64,000 nucleotides of DNA, from contig NZ_JHWH01000009.1 in assembly GCF_000622145.1 (NCBI RefSeq), positions 25,683 through 89,682 of the forward strand, given 5' to 3'. The position numbers and the translations under genes are program-made. The DNA comes from Paracoccus yeei ATCC BAA-599 (GTDB lineage Bacteria > Pseudomonadota > Alphaproteobacteria > Rhodobacterales > Rhodobacteraceae). Shown one piece after another: positions 1-10,003 of this stretch. The notes under the pieces were generated by a model that saw only the letters and a program-made list of their open reading frames with translations, was not told the DNA's origin and made no database searches. The stretch's first letter is position 1. Each line of letters begins with the position of its first letter.

Positions 1-1
1 G

Positions 2-154
2 ACCGCGAAGCTGATGGTCTTCACCCTGGTCCGGGCCGCATCGAAGAAGTCGCGCAAGCTCAACGGCACAAACCAGTTGCCACGCGTCATCGAAGCCGTC
101 AGATTCACCGATGGCGTCGTCGCTGACGATGCCAGCCAAAGCCGCGCCGCCTGA
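2..154 (+). mobile_element. IS256-type transposase, C-terminal end only
   Basis: The open frame enters from the left edge and stops at 152-154. The 50 visible residues (MVFTLVRAASKKSRKLNG, then NQLPRVIEAV and FTDGV) match the C-terminal tail usual for IS256-family (mutator-type) transposases. The catalytic domain lies outside the window. After the stop, a terminal inverted-repeat-like end runs to about 187; read on the minus strand it is GAGCTATGGCTGAATTTGGG. It abuts the interrupted IS30 gene. Family assignment is by recognition of the tail only. Confidence 0.7.
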
Positions 155-174
155 TCAAGCCGCGTCACCCAAAT

Positions 175-732
175 TCAGCCATAGCTCGCTTCCCAGTGTC
201 CGAACTGCTTGCGATGCGCGATGACGTCCGGGCGGAACAGGATGCTGAGTTCCGGCGCAAACTTGGGCGGCGGGCGCTTGCGCAGCCGGTAACCCCGGCG
301 ACGTCGGCGCCCGGAGGGCAGGTGGCGCCACAACTCAGCCCGGCGGCCTTCATCGGAGTAGACATGGCGATAGATGGTCTCCTGGCAGACCCGGCGCGGG
401 GCACCTTCGTAACGCATCCGGCCGGCGATCTGCTCGGGGGTCCAGCCAGAGCGGAGACAACGCTCGACCTGGTCGCGCAGCCCGGCATCGCGCACCAGCT
501 TGCGCTGCCGTGTCCGGCGTCCATCCGAGAAGCTTTGCGCCACGATACACCAGTAACCGCTGAGCTTCGGGACCTCGGTGTCGTGGACATGATTGCGGCG
601 AAGCTCGCGGAAGATCGTCGGCCGGTGTCGGCCAAGCCTGCGCGCCATCTCGTCAGGGCTCAGCTTCATCTGCCGCCAGCGCTCGATCTTGCGGCGTTCC
701 AAAAGGGAAAGGTGGGAAAACCGAACCTTCAT
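175..732 (-). pseudogene. IS30-family transposase, 3' end cut off by IS256-type insertion
   Basis: The N-terminal part of an IS30 transposase is present: an HTH (ERRKIERWRQMKLSPDEMAR, then RLGRHRPTIFRELRRN) at residues 9-45, and the start of the DDE catalytic region (FGHWE). The family normally continues FGHWEGD through a further 150 or so residues. Here the frame leaves the family after HWE and stops within five codons, where the neighbouring IS256-type end begins (about 187). The ATG at 732 is preferred over an upstream one at 783 because AGGAG lies 7 nt ahead of it and IS30 proteins usually begin just before the SHLSL-like segment. The product would lack most of its active site, so the gene is dead. 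Confidence 0.8.
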
Positions 733-914
733 TCCTATGCTCCTTTCATGGCTCAACCCATTGTTGAGCACAGAAAGTCGCATTTCAGGATAGCGCGTCT
801 CCCCCTATATTTATTAGAAGTGTAAGATAAGTTATGTAATCGTTCTGGACGTGAAATAGTACTCCAAGGTGTCCTAGCCCCTCCCCAACTCCATCCCGCC
901 TTTCATCAACACAG

Positions 915-3900
915 TCAGCGGCAGTCGGATACAGCAGACAGGGCGCGTTCCAGGTCGGTCTCGACATAGGGCTTGATGACGGCGATGGCGTTCTCGACCT
1001 CGCAGGCGGCGCCGGGATCGCCGGTGACCAGCACCACGCGCAGCTCCGGCATCCGGCGTCGGCACGCATGGGCCAGATCGCTGCCGTTCATGTCGGGCAG
1101 GCCCAGATCGGTCATCAGCACGTCCGTTCCGGGCGACAGCGCCGCCAACGCCTCGGACCCCGTGCCCACGGCGGTGACGGAGTGGCCCAGCGATTCCAGC
1201 ATGTCGGCCGTGCTGAGCTGGATCAGCGCGTCGTCCTCGACCAGCAGGATGTTGAGGGGTCTTGCGGAGACGGCCGGCGGCGCATCGCGCCGGGGGGCGG
1301 GCATGCCCTGCCGCCGGGCGGCGACCGCGTTGGCCTGCTGCTGGTTGGCCAGGACATGGCGTATCTTGCGGGCCAGCGTTTCGCGGGAATAGGGCTTGGG
1401 CAGCAGTTCGACGCCCGGATCAAGGCGCCCGGCATGAACGATCGAGTTCTCGGTATAACCCGAGGTGAACAGCACCGCGACGCCCGGCAGCCGTTCCTTG
1501 GCCTTGCGCGCCAGATCCGTGCTGCGCACCGGGCCGGGCATGACGACATCGGTAAAGACCAGGTCGATGGGCGCGCCGCTTTCGACCACCGTCAGCGCCG
1601 ATGCCGCGTCGCGCGCGCGCAAGGTGCGATAGCCAAGATCGGTCAGCAGCGCCACGGTGGTTTCGCGCACCTCGTCGTCATACTCGACGACCAGAACCGT
1701 CTCGGTCCCGCCCTGCACGGGCTGGGTGCGCAGGTCGGTCAGCATGTCCTCCTGCGCCATGTTCCGGGGCAGGTAGATCTTGACCGTGGTGCCGTGCCCA
1801 AGCTCGCTGTAGATCTTGATGTGGCCGTTCGACTGCTTGACCAGGCCATAGACCATGGACAGCCCCAGGCCGGTGCCCTTGCCCTCGGGCTTGGTGGAGA
1901 AGAACGGCTCGAAGACCTTGTCGAGGATCTCGGGCGGCATGCCCGACCCAGTGTCGGTCACGGCGATCAGCACATACTGGCCGGGCTGGGCGTCATTGTC
2001 GGCAGCATAGGCGTCGTCGAGCGAGGCATTGGTCGCCTCGATCGTCAGCCGGCCGTGTCCGGCCATGGCATCGCGCGCGTTGATGGCCAGGTTCAGCACG
2101 GCGTTCTCGATCTGGTTGGGATCGACCAGGGTGTTCCACAGGCCCCCGGCGACGACCGTCTCCAGCTGGATCTCCTCGCCCAGGGTGCGACGCAGCATGT
2201 CGTCCATGCCCTGCAGGAAGCGGCCGACATTGACCACCTTGGGCTCCAGCGGCTGGCGCCGGCCAAAGGACAGCAGTTGCGAGGCGAGCTTCGACCCGCG
2301 GGTGACGCCGGCCAGGGCATTCTGCACGCGCATCTCGGCGCGCTCGTTGCCGGCGATATCCTTGGAAAGCAGATGAAGATTGCCGCTTATCACCTGCAAG
2401 AGATTGTTGAAATCATGCGCCACCCCGCCCGTCAGCTGCCCCAGGGCCTCCATCTTCTGCGACCGGCGCAGCTGGTCCTCAAGCGATTTGCGGGTGGTGA
2501 CGTCGCGCCCGGCGCCATAGAACTGGCCGCCCTCGGGGACGCAGGTCCAGGAATACCAGCGATACTCACCCGACCGGGCGCGCAGCCGCAGGTCGAAGTC
2601 GCGCAGCACCGCGCCCTGGGCCAGCGCCCTGCCCCGTTCGACGACCGCGACCAGGTCGTCGGGATGGACCAGCGCGTCCAGCCGCGTGCCCACCAGGTCA
2701 TGCTCGGCATAGCCAAGCGCCGCGCTCCAGGCCGGATTGACGCTTTTGAACGCGCCATCCATCGTGCAGATCAGGAACAGGTCCTCGCTGATGCGCCAGG
2801 TCATGTCGCGTTCGTGGGTCCGCGCCTCGACCTGCGCGGCCAGGGTGTCGTTCAGCGCGCGCAACGCCTCCTCGGCCCTCTTGCGGTGGGTGACGTCATG
2901 GCCTTCGGCAAAGATCCCCGTGACCCGACCCGCCTCGTCCAGGATCGGCTGATAGACCAGGTTGACGAAGCGCCGTTCGCCCGGCCCGCCCGGGGTGCGT
3001 TGGAGTGTCACCGCCATGTCCCGGCCGATGAACGGCTCGGCCGTGCGATAGACCTGATCCAGAAGCTCGAAATAGCCCTGGCCCTCGATATCGGGCAGGG
3101 CCTCGCGGACGGGCTTGCCGATCAGGTCACGGTGGCCGGCCAGTTGCAGATAGGCCTCGTTCATGAATTCGAAGACATGCTCGGGACCGTTCAGCACGCA
3201 CATGAAGCTGGGCGCGTGCTGGAACAGGGCGCGCAACCGGTCGCGTTCGGCCGTGCGCTTGTCGATCTCGGAACTGAGCGAGACGTTCGCCCTTTCCAGC
3301 GCGGTGGCGGCGGCCTGGCGCATGTGCAGCGCGTCGGCCAGCGCCTCGGCCCGGCGGCGTTCGGTTTCGTGGGCGGCAGCGCCCGACAGCCCCGCCGCGA
3401 CCTGCCCCGCCACCAGTCTTAGGAAATCGGCATAGTCGCTGTCAAAGGGCCGCAGCGGGTTCAGCCCGACCACCATCGTCCCGAAATCGGCACCCATGCC
3501 GTGCCCGGTCAGCGGAACGGCGATGGCCGAGACAGGCGGGCGGTCCCAGGCCCCGGACGGCAGGTCCGCGACGCCGTCAAGACGCTGGGGCCCGTCGGCG
3601 TCCAGCGCGATGGCCCCGCCGATGGCCGCGGGATCGAACCCGGCCGGGATGCCCGTGGCGAAGGCCAGCGCGGGGGTACCCGCTTCGGCCAGATAGGTCA
3701 GGGTAAAGGGCAGGTCGTGCAGGTTCGCCTCCAGCGCCCTCTGCGCCGCCCGCAGGACCGAGAGCCGGTCCGTCGCGCCCGCCAGTTCCGAGGACAGCAC
3801 CCGCAGGGTTTCCATGCGCCGTTCGGTAATGACGCGCGTCGTTTCCTCGGACACCGCGCACAGCAATCCGGCAGGCTTGTCCGCGTCGTCCAGAAGCGGG

Positions 3901-4316
3901 CTGTAGGAAAAGGTGTGATAGGTTTCCTCGGGGTAGCCGTTGCGCTCGACGATCAGCCGCAGCGCGCGGTCCCAGGTCGCCTCGCCGCGCTCATAGACGC
4001 TGCGGATCCTTGGTTCGACATCGTCCCAGATTTCGGACCACAGTTCCTTCGTGGGCATGCCCAGCGAATTGGGGTGCTTCATGCCCAGGGTCGGGCGATA
4101 GGCGTCGTTGTACAGGAAATTGACGTCCGGCCCCCAGCCCAGCCACATCTCGAACCGCGAGGTCAGCAGGATGCCGACCGCGACCTTCAGCGATTGCGGC
4201 CACTGTTCGGGATCGCCAAGCGCGGTGCTGCCCCAGTCCTTGGCGCGCATGAGCGCGGCCATTTCGCCGTCGCCGAGGAAAATTCGGCTCCGGTTCGACA
4301 GGGTCAGGTCAGTCAC
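915..4316 (-). CDS. Multi-PAS/GAF hybrid histidine kinase with two receiver domains
   Basis: A sensor kinase of about 1133 residues with no obvious membrane segment, so probably cytoplasmic. Order: N-terminal PAS-like region (to about 130), GAF-like region (about 145-320), two PAS domains (about 365-490 and 510-620), HisKA with phospho-accepting His634 in [12 protein letters not shown], HATPase_c with N, G1 (DTGSGMP) and G2 ([10 protein letters not shown]) boxes, then two receiver domains. In receiver 1 the residue after the acidic Glu is Tyr879 (VEYDDEV) where families have Asp, although Asp923 (FTDVVMPG) is kept. Receiver 2 is intact ([17 protein letters not shown]). The GTG at 4316 is chosen because GGAGG lies 7 nt upstream; an upstream start at 4349 is open but less likely. 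The signal and partner are unknown. The next upstream gene is a second kinase of similar design, 118 nt away. Confidence 0.9.
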   Translation of the reverse strand: MTDLTLSNRSRIFLGDGEMAALMRAKDWGSTALGDPEQWPQSLKVAVGILLTSRFEMWLGWGPDVNFLYNDAYRPTLGMKHPNSLGMPTKELWSEIWDDVEPRIRSVYERGEATWDRALRLIVERNGYPEETYHTFSYSPLLDDADKPAGLLCAVSEETTRVITERRMETLRVLSSELAGATDRLSVLRAAQRALEANLHDLPFTLTYLAEAGTPALAFATGIPAGFDPAAIGGAIALDADGPQRLDGVADLPSGAWDRPPVSAIAVPLTGHGMGADFGTMVVGLNPLRPFDSDYADFLRLVAGQVAAGLSGAAAHETERRRAEALADALHMRQAAATALERANVSLSSEIDKRTAERDRLRALFQHAPSFMCVLNGPEHVFEFMNEAYLQLAGHRDLIGKPVREALPDIEGQGYFELLDQVYRTAEPFIGRDMAVTLQRTPGGPGERRFVNLVYQPILDEAGRVTGIFAEGHDVTHRKRAEEALRALNDTLAAQVEARTHERDMTWRISEDLFLICTMDGAFKSVNPAWSAALGYAEHDLVGTRLDALVHPDDLVAVVERGRALAQGAVLRDFDLRLRARSGEYRWYSWTCVPEGGQFYGAGRDVTTRKSLEDQLRRSQKMEALGQLTGGVAHDFNNLLQVISGNLHLLSKDIAGNERAEMRVQNALAGVTRGSKLASQLLSFGRRQPLEPKVVNVGRFLQGMDDMLRRTLGEEIQLETVVAGGLWNTLVDPNQIENAVLNLAINARDAMAGHGRLTIEATNASLDDAYAADNDAQPGQYVLIAVTDTGSGMPPEILDKVFEPFFSTKPEGKGTGLGLSMVYGLVKQSNGHIKIYSELGHGTTVKIYLPRNMAQEDMLTDLRTQPVQGGTETVLVVEYDDEVRETTVALLTDLGYRTLRARDAASALTVVESGAPIDLVFTDVVMPGPVRSTDLARKAKERLPGVAVLFTSGYTENSIVHAGRLDPGVELLPKPYSRETLARKIRHVLANQQQANAVAARRQGMPAPRRDAPPAVSARPLNILLVEDDALIQLSTADMLESLGHSVTAVGTGSEALAALSPGTDVLMTDLGLPDMNGSDLAHACRRRMPELRVVLVTGDPGAACEVENAIAVIKPYVETDLERALSAVSDCR

Positions 4317-4434
4317 GGTCCGTCCTCCACGCCGCCCCGCCGGGGGCATCGTCCGTCTTGTGCGCGATATCGCGGGTCAGCCGCAACCCCGCCGTCGCGT
4401 CCGCATCGGCCAAAGGCCGGCGGTCCCGGCCCGC

Positions 4435-7281
4435 CTAGCCTTGACCGCCGGGGGCGTCCGCCGCCGTCCCGGCCGGCAAGGCCTCGCCCTCCAGCATGGC
4501 GCGCAGCCGGGACACCAGGGCCGCCATCTCGAAGGGCTTGGTGATCAGTTCCATGCCATGGTCCAGAAACCCGCTGGCGCGCGAGGCATCCTGCGCATAT
4601 CCGGTCATGAGCAGCACCTTCAGCGCGGGCCGCAGTTCGCGGGCGGCCGCGGCCAGTTGCCGGCCGTTCAGGCCCGGCAGGCCGATGTCGGTCAGCATCA
4701 GGTCGATCCGTCGGCCCGACCGCAGGATCGCCAGGGCTTCGGCGCTTTCCGCGGCTTCGAGCACCCGATAGCCCAGATCGGCCAGTTCCCCGACGACAAG
4801 GTTTCGCACCAGCGTCTCGTCCTCGACCACCAGGACGGTTTCGCCCGAGGTCGTCGTCCCCGGCGCCGCGCCCGCAGGCTGGGCCCCCTCCTCGGCCAGC
4901 GCCGCGCGGTGGCGCGGCAGGAAGATGCTGACGGTGGTGCCGGCGCCCGGATCGCTTTCGATGCGGGCGTGCCCCTCGGACTGGCGGGCAAAGCCGTAGA
5001 TCATGGACAGCCCAAGGCCCGTGCCCTGCCCCAGCGGCTTGGTGGTGAAGAACGGCTCGAACGCCTTGGCCATCGTGGCCGCATCCATGCCGATTCCGGT
5101 GTCCGAGACCGCAATGCGAATGTAGTCGCTGTGCCGAAGGCTCCGGTCGTGCGGCATGTCCAGATCGTCTGCATCGACGTTGCGGGTCTCGATCCGCAGC
5201 CGCCCGCCGCCGGGCATCGCGTCGCGGGCGTTGATGGCGAGGTTCAGCACGGCGTTCTCAAGCTGGTTGGGGTCGCACAGCGTGACCCAGAGGTCCTCGG
5301 CCAGCGCGAACTCGACCGCGACATTCTCGCCCATGGTGCGGCGGAACAGGTCCTCCATCGAGGCGATCAGCGCATTGGCGCGCACGGGCCGGGGGTCCAG
5401 CGGCTGGCGCCGGGAAAAGGCCAGCAGGCGATGCGTCAGCGCGGCGGCGCGGGCCGCCGCCCCGGCGGCACCCTCGATGAAGCGGTCCAGATCGTCGGTC
5501 CGGCCCTGGCCGATGCGGCGCTGAATGACGCTGAGGCTGCCGGTGATGCCTTGCAGCAGGTTGTTGAAGTCATGCGCGATGCCGCCGGTCAGCTGGCCCA
5601 GGGCCTCCATCTTCTGGCTTTGACGCAGCGCCTCCTCGGCCTGCTCGCGCTCGGCGATTTCCTGGGCGACGCGGCTTTCCAGCGTCTCGTTCAGTTCGCG
5701 CAGCCGGGCCTCGGCGGTCTTCAGCTCGGTGATGTCGACCATGGTGCCGATGAACCGCAGGGGCTCGCCATCGTCGGAAAACAGGGTGCGCCCCCGGGCG
5801 GCGACCCAGCGCCCGGCCCCGTCGGTCCCGGCGGCGGTGCGGAACTCGACGGCGAAGGTTCCGGTGCCGTGGCGCGTGACGGCGGCCTCGACCGCGCTGC
5901 GCACCCGGTCCCGGTCCTCGGGATGGGCGCCGCCCAGGAACGAGTCCTCGAACGTGACCCGGGCATCCAGGGCCAAGCCGAACAGCGCCTTGGTGCGGGC
6001 ATCCCAGCGCAGGTCCCGGCTGCGCAGGTCCAGATCCCAGGTGCCCATCGAGGCGGCCTCGGCCGCAAGCCGGGCGCGTTCCTCGCTTTCGCGCACGGCG
6101 GCCTCGGCGGCGCGGCGATCGGTCAGGTCCTGCATGGCGCCGATCATCCGGGTGGCGCGGCCGCCGTCGTCGCGCAGCACGAAGCCGCGGTCCAGAATGG
6201 CGGCATAGGACCCGTCCGCCCGACGGAAGCGGTATTCCTCGGTCCAGCCGGTCCCCGATCCGTCGATGACGGCATGGATGGACTGGTCGACCCGGTCGCG
6301 GTCGTCGGGATGGATGTGCTCGATCCACCAGGCCGCGCTGGTTTCGCGCAGGGCGTGGCCCAGGCGGTCCTCAAGCGCGTTGTTCCAGATGACGTGCCCG
6401 TCGGCCAGCCGCCAGTCCCAGATGGCGTCGTTGGTCGCCTGCGCGGCCAGGCGATAGCGTTCCTCGGTTTCGCGCAACGAGGCTTCGACGCAGCGCCGGT
6501 CGGTGATGTCCACGGACGAGCCGATCAGGCCGATCACCTGCCCGTCCTCGCCCCGGAACGCCGATTTCGTGGACAGCCAGACGGCGGGCGTCCCGTCCGG
6601 GCGGCGCACGGCCTCTTCGGCGACCAGGGTCTGGCCCGAGGCCATGACGGCGGCGTCAAGGCGCATGATCGCCTCGGCCTCGGCCGGATCGCTCAGGAAC
6701 TCCGCATCGGTCCTGCCCAGGATCTCGGCCAGGGGCTTGCCGACCAGCTCCAGGGTCCCGCGATTGGCGACCAACATCCGGCCGTTGCGGTCCTTGGCAT
6801 AGACCACGCCCGGCACGGCCTCGATGAAGGCCTCGAGCAGGCGCTTGGCGCGGTCGCGTTCCGCGGCCAGCACGCGGCGTTCGTCCACGTCCAGAAGAAC
6901 GCCCGGAAAGGTGATCGTGCCGGCGGCGTCCCGATCCACGCGGCCGTTCGCCTCGATCCAGTGATAGCTGCCGTTCAGCCGCCGCACCCGGTACTGGTGG
7001 GCATAGGGGCCGCCCCGGGCGATGGCCTGCTTGATCGCCGCGGTCAGCCCGGCCTTGTCGTCGGGATGGACGGTGGCGATCACCTGCGCCAGGCTCAGGC
7101 CCGCGCGCCCCAGCGCCGGATCAAGCCCGAAGGCTGCCGCGAACTGCTCGTCGACCGTGAAGCGGTCGGCGGTCACATCCCAGAACCAGGTGCCGACGAT
7201 GGCCCCGGCGGCAAGCGCCAGGCGCAGCCGGTCGCCATCCGTCAGGGTGCCCAGAGAGGTTGCGTTCAGCGTGTGGGGCAT
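4435..7281 (-). CDS. Multi-PAS hybrid histidine kinase with C-terminal receiver
   Basis: A soluble kinase of 948 residues. It has about four PAS/PAC units (roughly 20-145, 150-285, 290-420 and 420-545), each ending in a PAC-like stretch such as GSSVDITDR or GTMVDITELK. A short coiled coil leads into HisKA with His570 ([13 protein letters not shown]), HATPase_c ([28 protein letters not shown]) and one receiver domain (VVEDETLVR, LMLTDIGLPG, MTGYAQD, TKPFE). No LOV cysteine motif (GxNCRFLQ) is seen, so a blue-light role is not supported. It probably passes phosphate to a response regulator outside the window, because none is adjacent. It resembles the neighbouring kinase and may be an old duplicate. 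Confidence 0.9.
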   Translation of the reverse strand: MPHTLNATSLGTLTDGDRLRLALAAGAIVGTWFWDVTADRFTVDEQFAAAFGLDPALGRAGLSLAQVIATVHPDDKAGLTAAIKQAIARGGPYAHQYRVRRLNGSYHWIEANGRVDRDAAGTITFPGVLLDVDERRVLAAERDRAKRLLEAFIEAVPGVVYAKDRNGRMLVANRGTLELVGKPLAEILGRTDAEFLSDPAEAEAIMRLDAAVMASGQTLVAEEAVRRPDGTPAVWLSTKSAFRGEDGQVIGLIGSSVDITDRRCVEASLRETEERYRLAAQATNDAIWDWRLADGHVIWNNALEDRLGHALRETSAAWWIEHIHPDDRDRVDQSIHAVIDGSGTGWTEEYRFRRADGSYAAILDRGFVLRDDGGRATRMIGAMQDLTDRRAAEAAVRESEERARLAAEAASMGTWDLDLRSRDLRWDARTKALFGLALDARVTFEDSFLGGAHPEDRDRVRSAVEAAVTRHGTGTFAVEFRTAAGTDGAGRWVAARGRTLFSDDGEPLRFIGTMVDITELKTAEARLRELNETLESRVAQEIAEREQAEEALRQSQKMEALGQLTGGIAHDFNNLLQGITGSLSVIQRRIGQGRTDDLDRFIEGAAGAAARAAALTHRLLAFSRRQPLDPRPVRANALIASMEDLFRRTMGENVAVEFALAEDLWVTLCDPNQLENAVLNLAINARDAMPGGGRLRIETRNVDADDLDMPHDRSLRHSDYIRIAVSDTGIGMDAATMAKAFEPFFTTKPLGQGTGLGLSMIYGFARQSEGHARIESDPGAGTTVSIFLPRHRAALAEEGAQPAGAAPGTTTSGETVLVVEDETLVRNLVVGELADLGYRVLEAAESAEALAILRSGRRIDLMLTDIGLPGLNGRQLAAAARELRPALKVLLMTGYAQDASRASGFLDHGMELITKPFEMAALVSRLRAMLEGEALPAGTAADAPGGQG

Positions 7282-7424
7282 GGCGTTCCCAAGTCAGGTC
7301 CGTGTTCCAAGGCCCGCTCTGCCGGTCGGATCAGGCGCTGCGCGTTCAGGCCCTTCTAGTATCGCCTTCTTCGGGGTCGGACAACATCCATCTGTCGAGA
7401 GCCCCTTGGGTTGCGCCCGGCCTG

Positions 7425-8471
7425 TCACAGGATTTCGGACAGGCCGCGGCTGGCCCGTTCGGCGGTGTCCAGCCAGCCGGGAAGGAGGGCGCCGGCGGCC
7501 CGGGCGGTCCGGGACAGGGCGTCGCGCAAAGCGCCGTCCGCGATCACGCGGCGCAGCGCCTCGGCCAGGCGGACCGGATCCTCGGGCGGGACCAGCAGCC
7601 CGGCACCGGGCGGCACGGTCTGGGGCACCGCGCCGGTGCGGCAGCTGATGATCGGCAGGCCATGGGCCAGCGCCTCGTCAAAGACGATCCCGTATCCTTC
7701 GTAGCGCGTCGCCAGCGCAAAGACCGAGGCCCCCGCGTAAAGCGCCTCGAGCCGGGCGGCGGGAACCTGGCCCGCCAGGTCGATCCGCGCGGCCACCGGA
7801 CTGGCCGCGCGCTGGCGCTCCAGCGCCGCCGCGTGATCCGCATCCCAAGGGCGGCCCGCGATGACGGCGCGCCAGTCCAGGTCGCCCAGTTGCGACAGCG
7901 CCTCGATCAGGATGTCGTGGCCCTTGCGGGGATGCAGGATGCCGACCGACAGGATCAGCGGGGGGGACTGCGGCGCCGAGGGCAGGCGCGGCCGGTCGGT
8001 CCCCGGCCGGACCACGCTGATCGCCTGCGGGGCGACGGCGTAGCGGTCGATCAGGATGCGACGGGTGTGCGGGCTGGGGACCAGGACGTGCCGGACCAAC
8101 CGCAGATTGTCGCGTTCGGTCCTGAACAGGTGGTCGCGGCGTGCCGGCGCAAGCCCGCTTTCCAGCGCCAGCGGATGATGGATCATCGCGACCAGAGGCG
8201 CGCGCAGGCGCGACAGGCCCTGCGTGTCCAGCGCGCCAAAGGCCAGCCCGTCCAGGATCAGCGGCCGATCCTGCGGCACCCGCGCCAAGGCGGCAAGCGC
8301 CGCCGCCATCTCGGCCGGGTCCGGGTCGGGAAAGCCCGCGGGCAGTTCCAGATGCCAGACGTCATGGCCAAGCGCGCGCAGCCCTTCGAGCAGGCGGCGT
8401 TCATAGACATAGCCGCCCGTCAGCGTGGCGATGTCGCCCGGCACCGCGAAGGCCAGCGAGCGGCGGATCAC
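7425..8471 (-). CDS. Glycosyltransferase family 4-like
   Basis: A 348-residue GT-B-fold glycosyltransferase. The C-terminal half has ILSVGILHPRKGHDILIEAL and the nucleotide-sugar-binding region RYEGYGIVFDEALAHGLPI, which carries the EX7E pattern of GT4 enzymes. The N-terminal acceptor domain begins AFAVPGDIATLTGGYVYER. The start is GTG at 8471, overlapping the stop of the permease gene (GTGA), so translation is coupled. It is the last gene of a six-gene operon that also holds a CDP-alcohol phosphatidyltransferase and a sulfatase-fold enzyme, so a glycolipid or envelope polymer is a reasonable product. Donor and acceptor cannot be told. Confidence 0.85.
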   Translation of the reverse strand: MIRRSLAFAVPGDIATLTGGYVYERRLLEGLRALGHDVWHLELPAGFPDPDPAEMAAALAALARVPQDRPLILDGLAFGALDTQGLSRLRAPLVAMIHHPLALESGLAPARRDHLFRTERDNLRLVRHVLVPSPHTRRILIDRYAVAPQAISVVRPGTDRPRLPSAPQSPPLILSVGILHPRKGHDILIEALSQLGDLDWRAVIAGRPWDADHAAALERQRAASPVAARIDLAGQVPAARLEALYAGASVFALATRYEGYGIVFDEALAHGLPIISCRTGAVPQTVPPGAGLLVPPEDPVRLAEALRRVIADGALRDALSRTARAAGALLPGWLDTAERASRGLSEIL

Positions 8472-10003
8472 GCGGCCCCCTGTTCGGGCGCAAAGCGGGC
8501 CAGCACCCGACGTTCGACCGCGGCGACCAGGGCGTGGAACAGCCCCGACAGCAGCGTCACCGCAACCACCGTCAGCCACAGCATGCCGTAGCCCGAAACC
8601 GAGGCCGACAGCGCCATCAGGTGACCCAGTCCCCGGCCCGTCGCCAGCCACTCGATCACCGTGACGGCCAGGACGGCGGCAGGCACGCTCATCCGGGCCG
8701 AGGCGAACAGCGCGGGCAGCATCGCGGGAATGCGGACATGCCACATCTGCCGCAGCGGGCCGGCGGCATAGCTGCGAAACAGGTCCAGGATCGGGCCCGG
8801 CGCCTGACGCAGCCCGTGCTGGCAGGCGACGAATGTGGGAAAGAACACCATCAGCGCGACCAGGACGATGGTGCCCAGGGCGCCGCGCCCCAGCAGCAGG
8901 ACGACCAGGGGCGCCGTCGTCAGGATCGGCACGGACCGCAGCGCCACGGCCAGCGGCGCGGCCAGCGCCGCAAGCGCCGGGCGCAGCGCCAGCAGGACCG
9001 CCAGCCCCGCCCCCAGCACCAGCCCCGCGGCATAGCCGGGCAGGACCAGCGCGACGCTTTCCCAGGCTGCCGCAAGCAGCGTCGCGCGGGTCGCCGGGGC
9101 ATCCGGCGCCCACAGGACTGCGGCCAGAACATCGGGCGGGCGCTTGGCGAAAAAGCGGTTCAGGCCCAAGGACTCCATCCCCGCCCACCAGACCGCCAGC
9201 AGCACGGCGACCAGCAGCGCCGCCTGCGCCAGCCTCTGCGCGGCCGAAGGCCCCCCCGCCCGGGCGGGCGCAAGGATGACCGGCGGCGGGTCCGGCAACA
9301 GCCTGCGGCTCAGCCAGCCGACGGCGGCATAGGCCAGATACGAGGATGCCGCCGCCACCGCCGCCACCGCCCACAGCGCCGGAATGTCGAGGTCGCGGGT
9401 AAAGCGGATGGTCAGGACGCCCAGGCCGCGCTCGGCCCCGGTGAACTCTCCGACCATGGCGCCCAGGATCGCGGCAGGGGCCGAGATCTGAAGCCCCGCA
9501 ACCAGATAGGGCAGCGCGGCGCGCAGGCGGACATGGACCAGTTCGGCCCACCGGCCGCGGCCATAACTGCGCACCAGGTCGAACCAGGCCGCTGGCGCCG
9601 CCCGCAACCCCGCCAGCAGCGGGATCAGCGTGGTGTAATAGACCGCCAGCGCCGCCAGCACGATCTGCGGCCCGTTGCCCGGACCCATCAGCACCCGCAG
9701 GATCGGCCCGGTGGCGACCAAGGGCAGGCAAAAGACCGCCAGCGCCAGCCCCGCCACCAGGCCCAGCGTCCGGGGCCATAGCGCCGGCACGGCGGCCAGC
9801 AGGATGGCGGCAAGGTTCCCGGCGGCCAGCCCCCAGGCTGCATTGCCCAGCGTCGCCGCCGTGGCGCGGCCCGCCAGCCCGGCGTTCGCCCCCAGCCAGC
9901 CGGCAATCTCCAGCGGTCCGGCCAGCAGGTGGCCGCCCGTGGCCAGTGCCGCGCCCTGCCACAGCCCCAGCAGAAGGGCCGGTCCCGCCCAGCGGCCCGT
10001 CAT
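8468..10003 (-). CDS. ABC transporter permease, two fused BPD domains (NitT/TauT/HMP type)
   Basis: A 511-residue inner-membrane protein made of two permease units in tandem, each with about six membrane segments. Each unit has its own coupling-helix loop: WFDLVRSYGRGRWAELVHV in the first half (about residue 155) and ILDLFRSYAAGPLRQMWHV in the second (about 395). Most importers of this class are homodimers of a permease of about 260 residues; this one is a covalent tandem. The ATG at 10003 overlaps the ATPase stop (ATGA). Together with the THI5-like binding protein it suggests uptake of a pyrimidine, thiamine-precursor or similar small molecule, but the substrate is not shown by sequence. Confidence 0.87.
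   Translation of the reverse strand: MTGRWAGPALLLGLWQGAALATGGHLLAGPLEIAGWLGANAGLAGRATAATLGNAAWGLAAGNLAAILLAAVPALWPRTLGLVAGLALAVFCLPLVATGPILRVLMGPGNGPQIVLAALAVYYTTLIPLLAGLRAAPAAWFDLVRSYGRGRWAELVHVRLRAALPYLVAGLQISAPAAILGAMVGEFTGAERGLGVLTIRFTRDLDIPALWAVAAVAAASSYLAYAAVGWLSRRLLPDPPPVILAPARAGGPSAAQRLAQAALLVAVLLAVWWAGMESLGLNRFFAKRPPDVLAAVLWAPDAPATRATLLAAAWESVALVLPGYAAGLVLGAGLAVLLALRPALAALAAPLAVALRSVPILTTAPLVVLLLGRGALGTIVLVALMVFFPTFVACQHGLRQAPGPILDLFRSYAAGPLRQMWHVRIPAMLPALFASARMSVPAAVLAVTVIEWLATGRGLGHLMALSASVSGYGMLWLTVVAVTLLSGLFHALVAAVERRVLARFAPEQGAA

Noticed and set aside
1068..7359. Very long plus-strand frames across both histidine kinases
   Set aside because: Antisense shadows. The minus frames hold full PAS, HisKA, HATPase and receiver domains; the plus frames are low-complexity.
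8141..9781. Plus-strand frame of 546 codons opposite the permease and glycosyltransferase
   Set aside because: Gln/Arg/Pro-rich shadow with no motif and no ribosome-binding site.
7425..9962. 845-codon minus frame reading into the glycosyltransferase
   Set aside because: Only the last 348 codons are real, beginning at GTG 8471 where it overlaps the permease stop. The upstream part is out of frame with the permease and has no domain.
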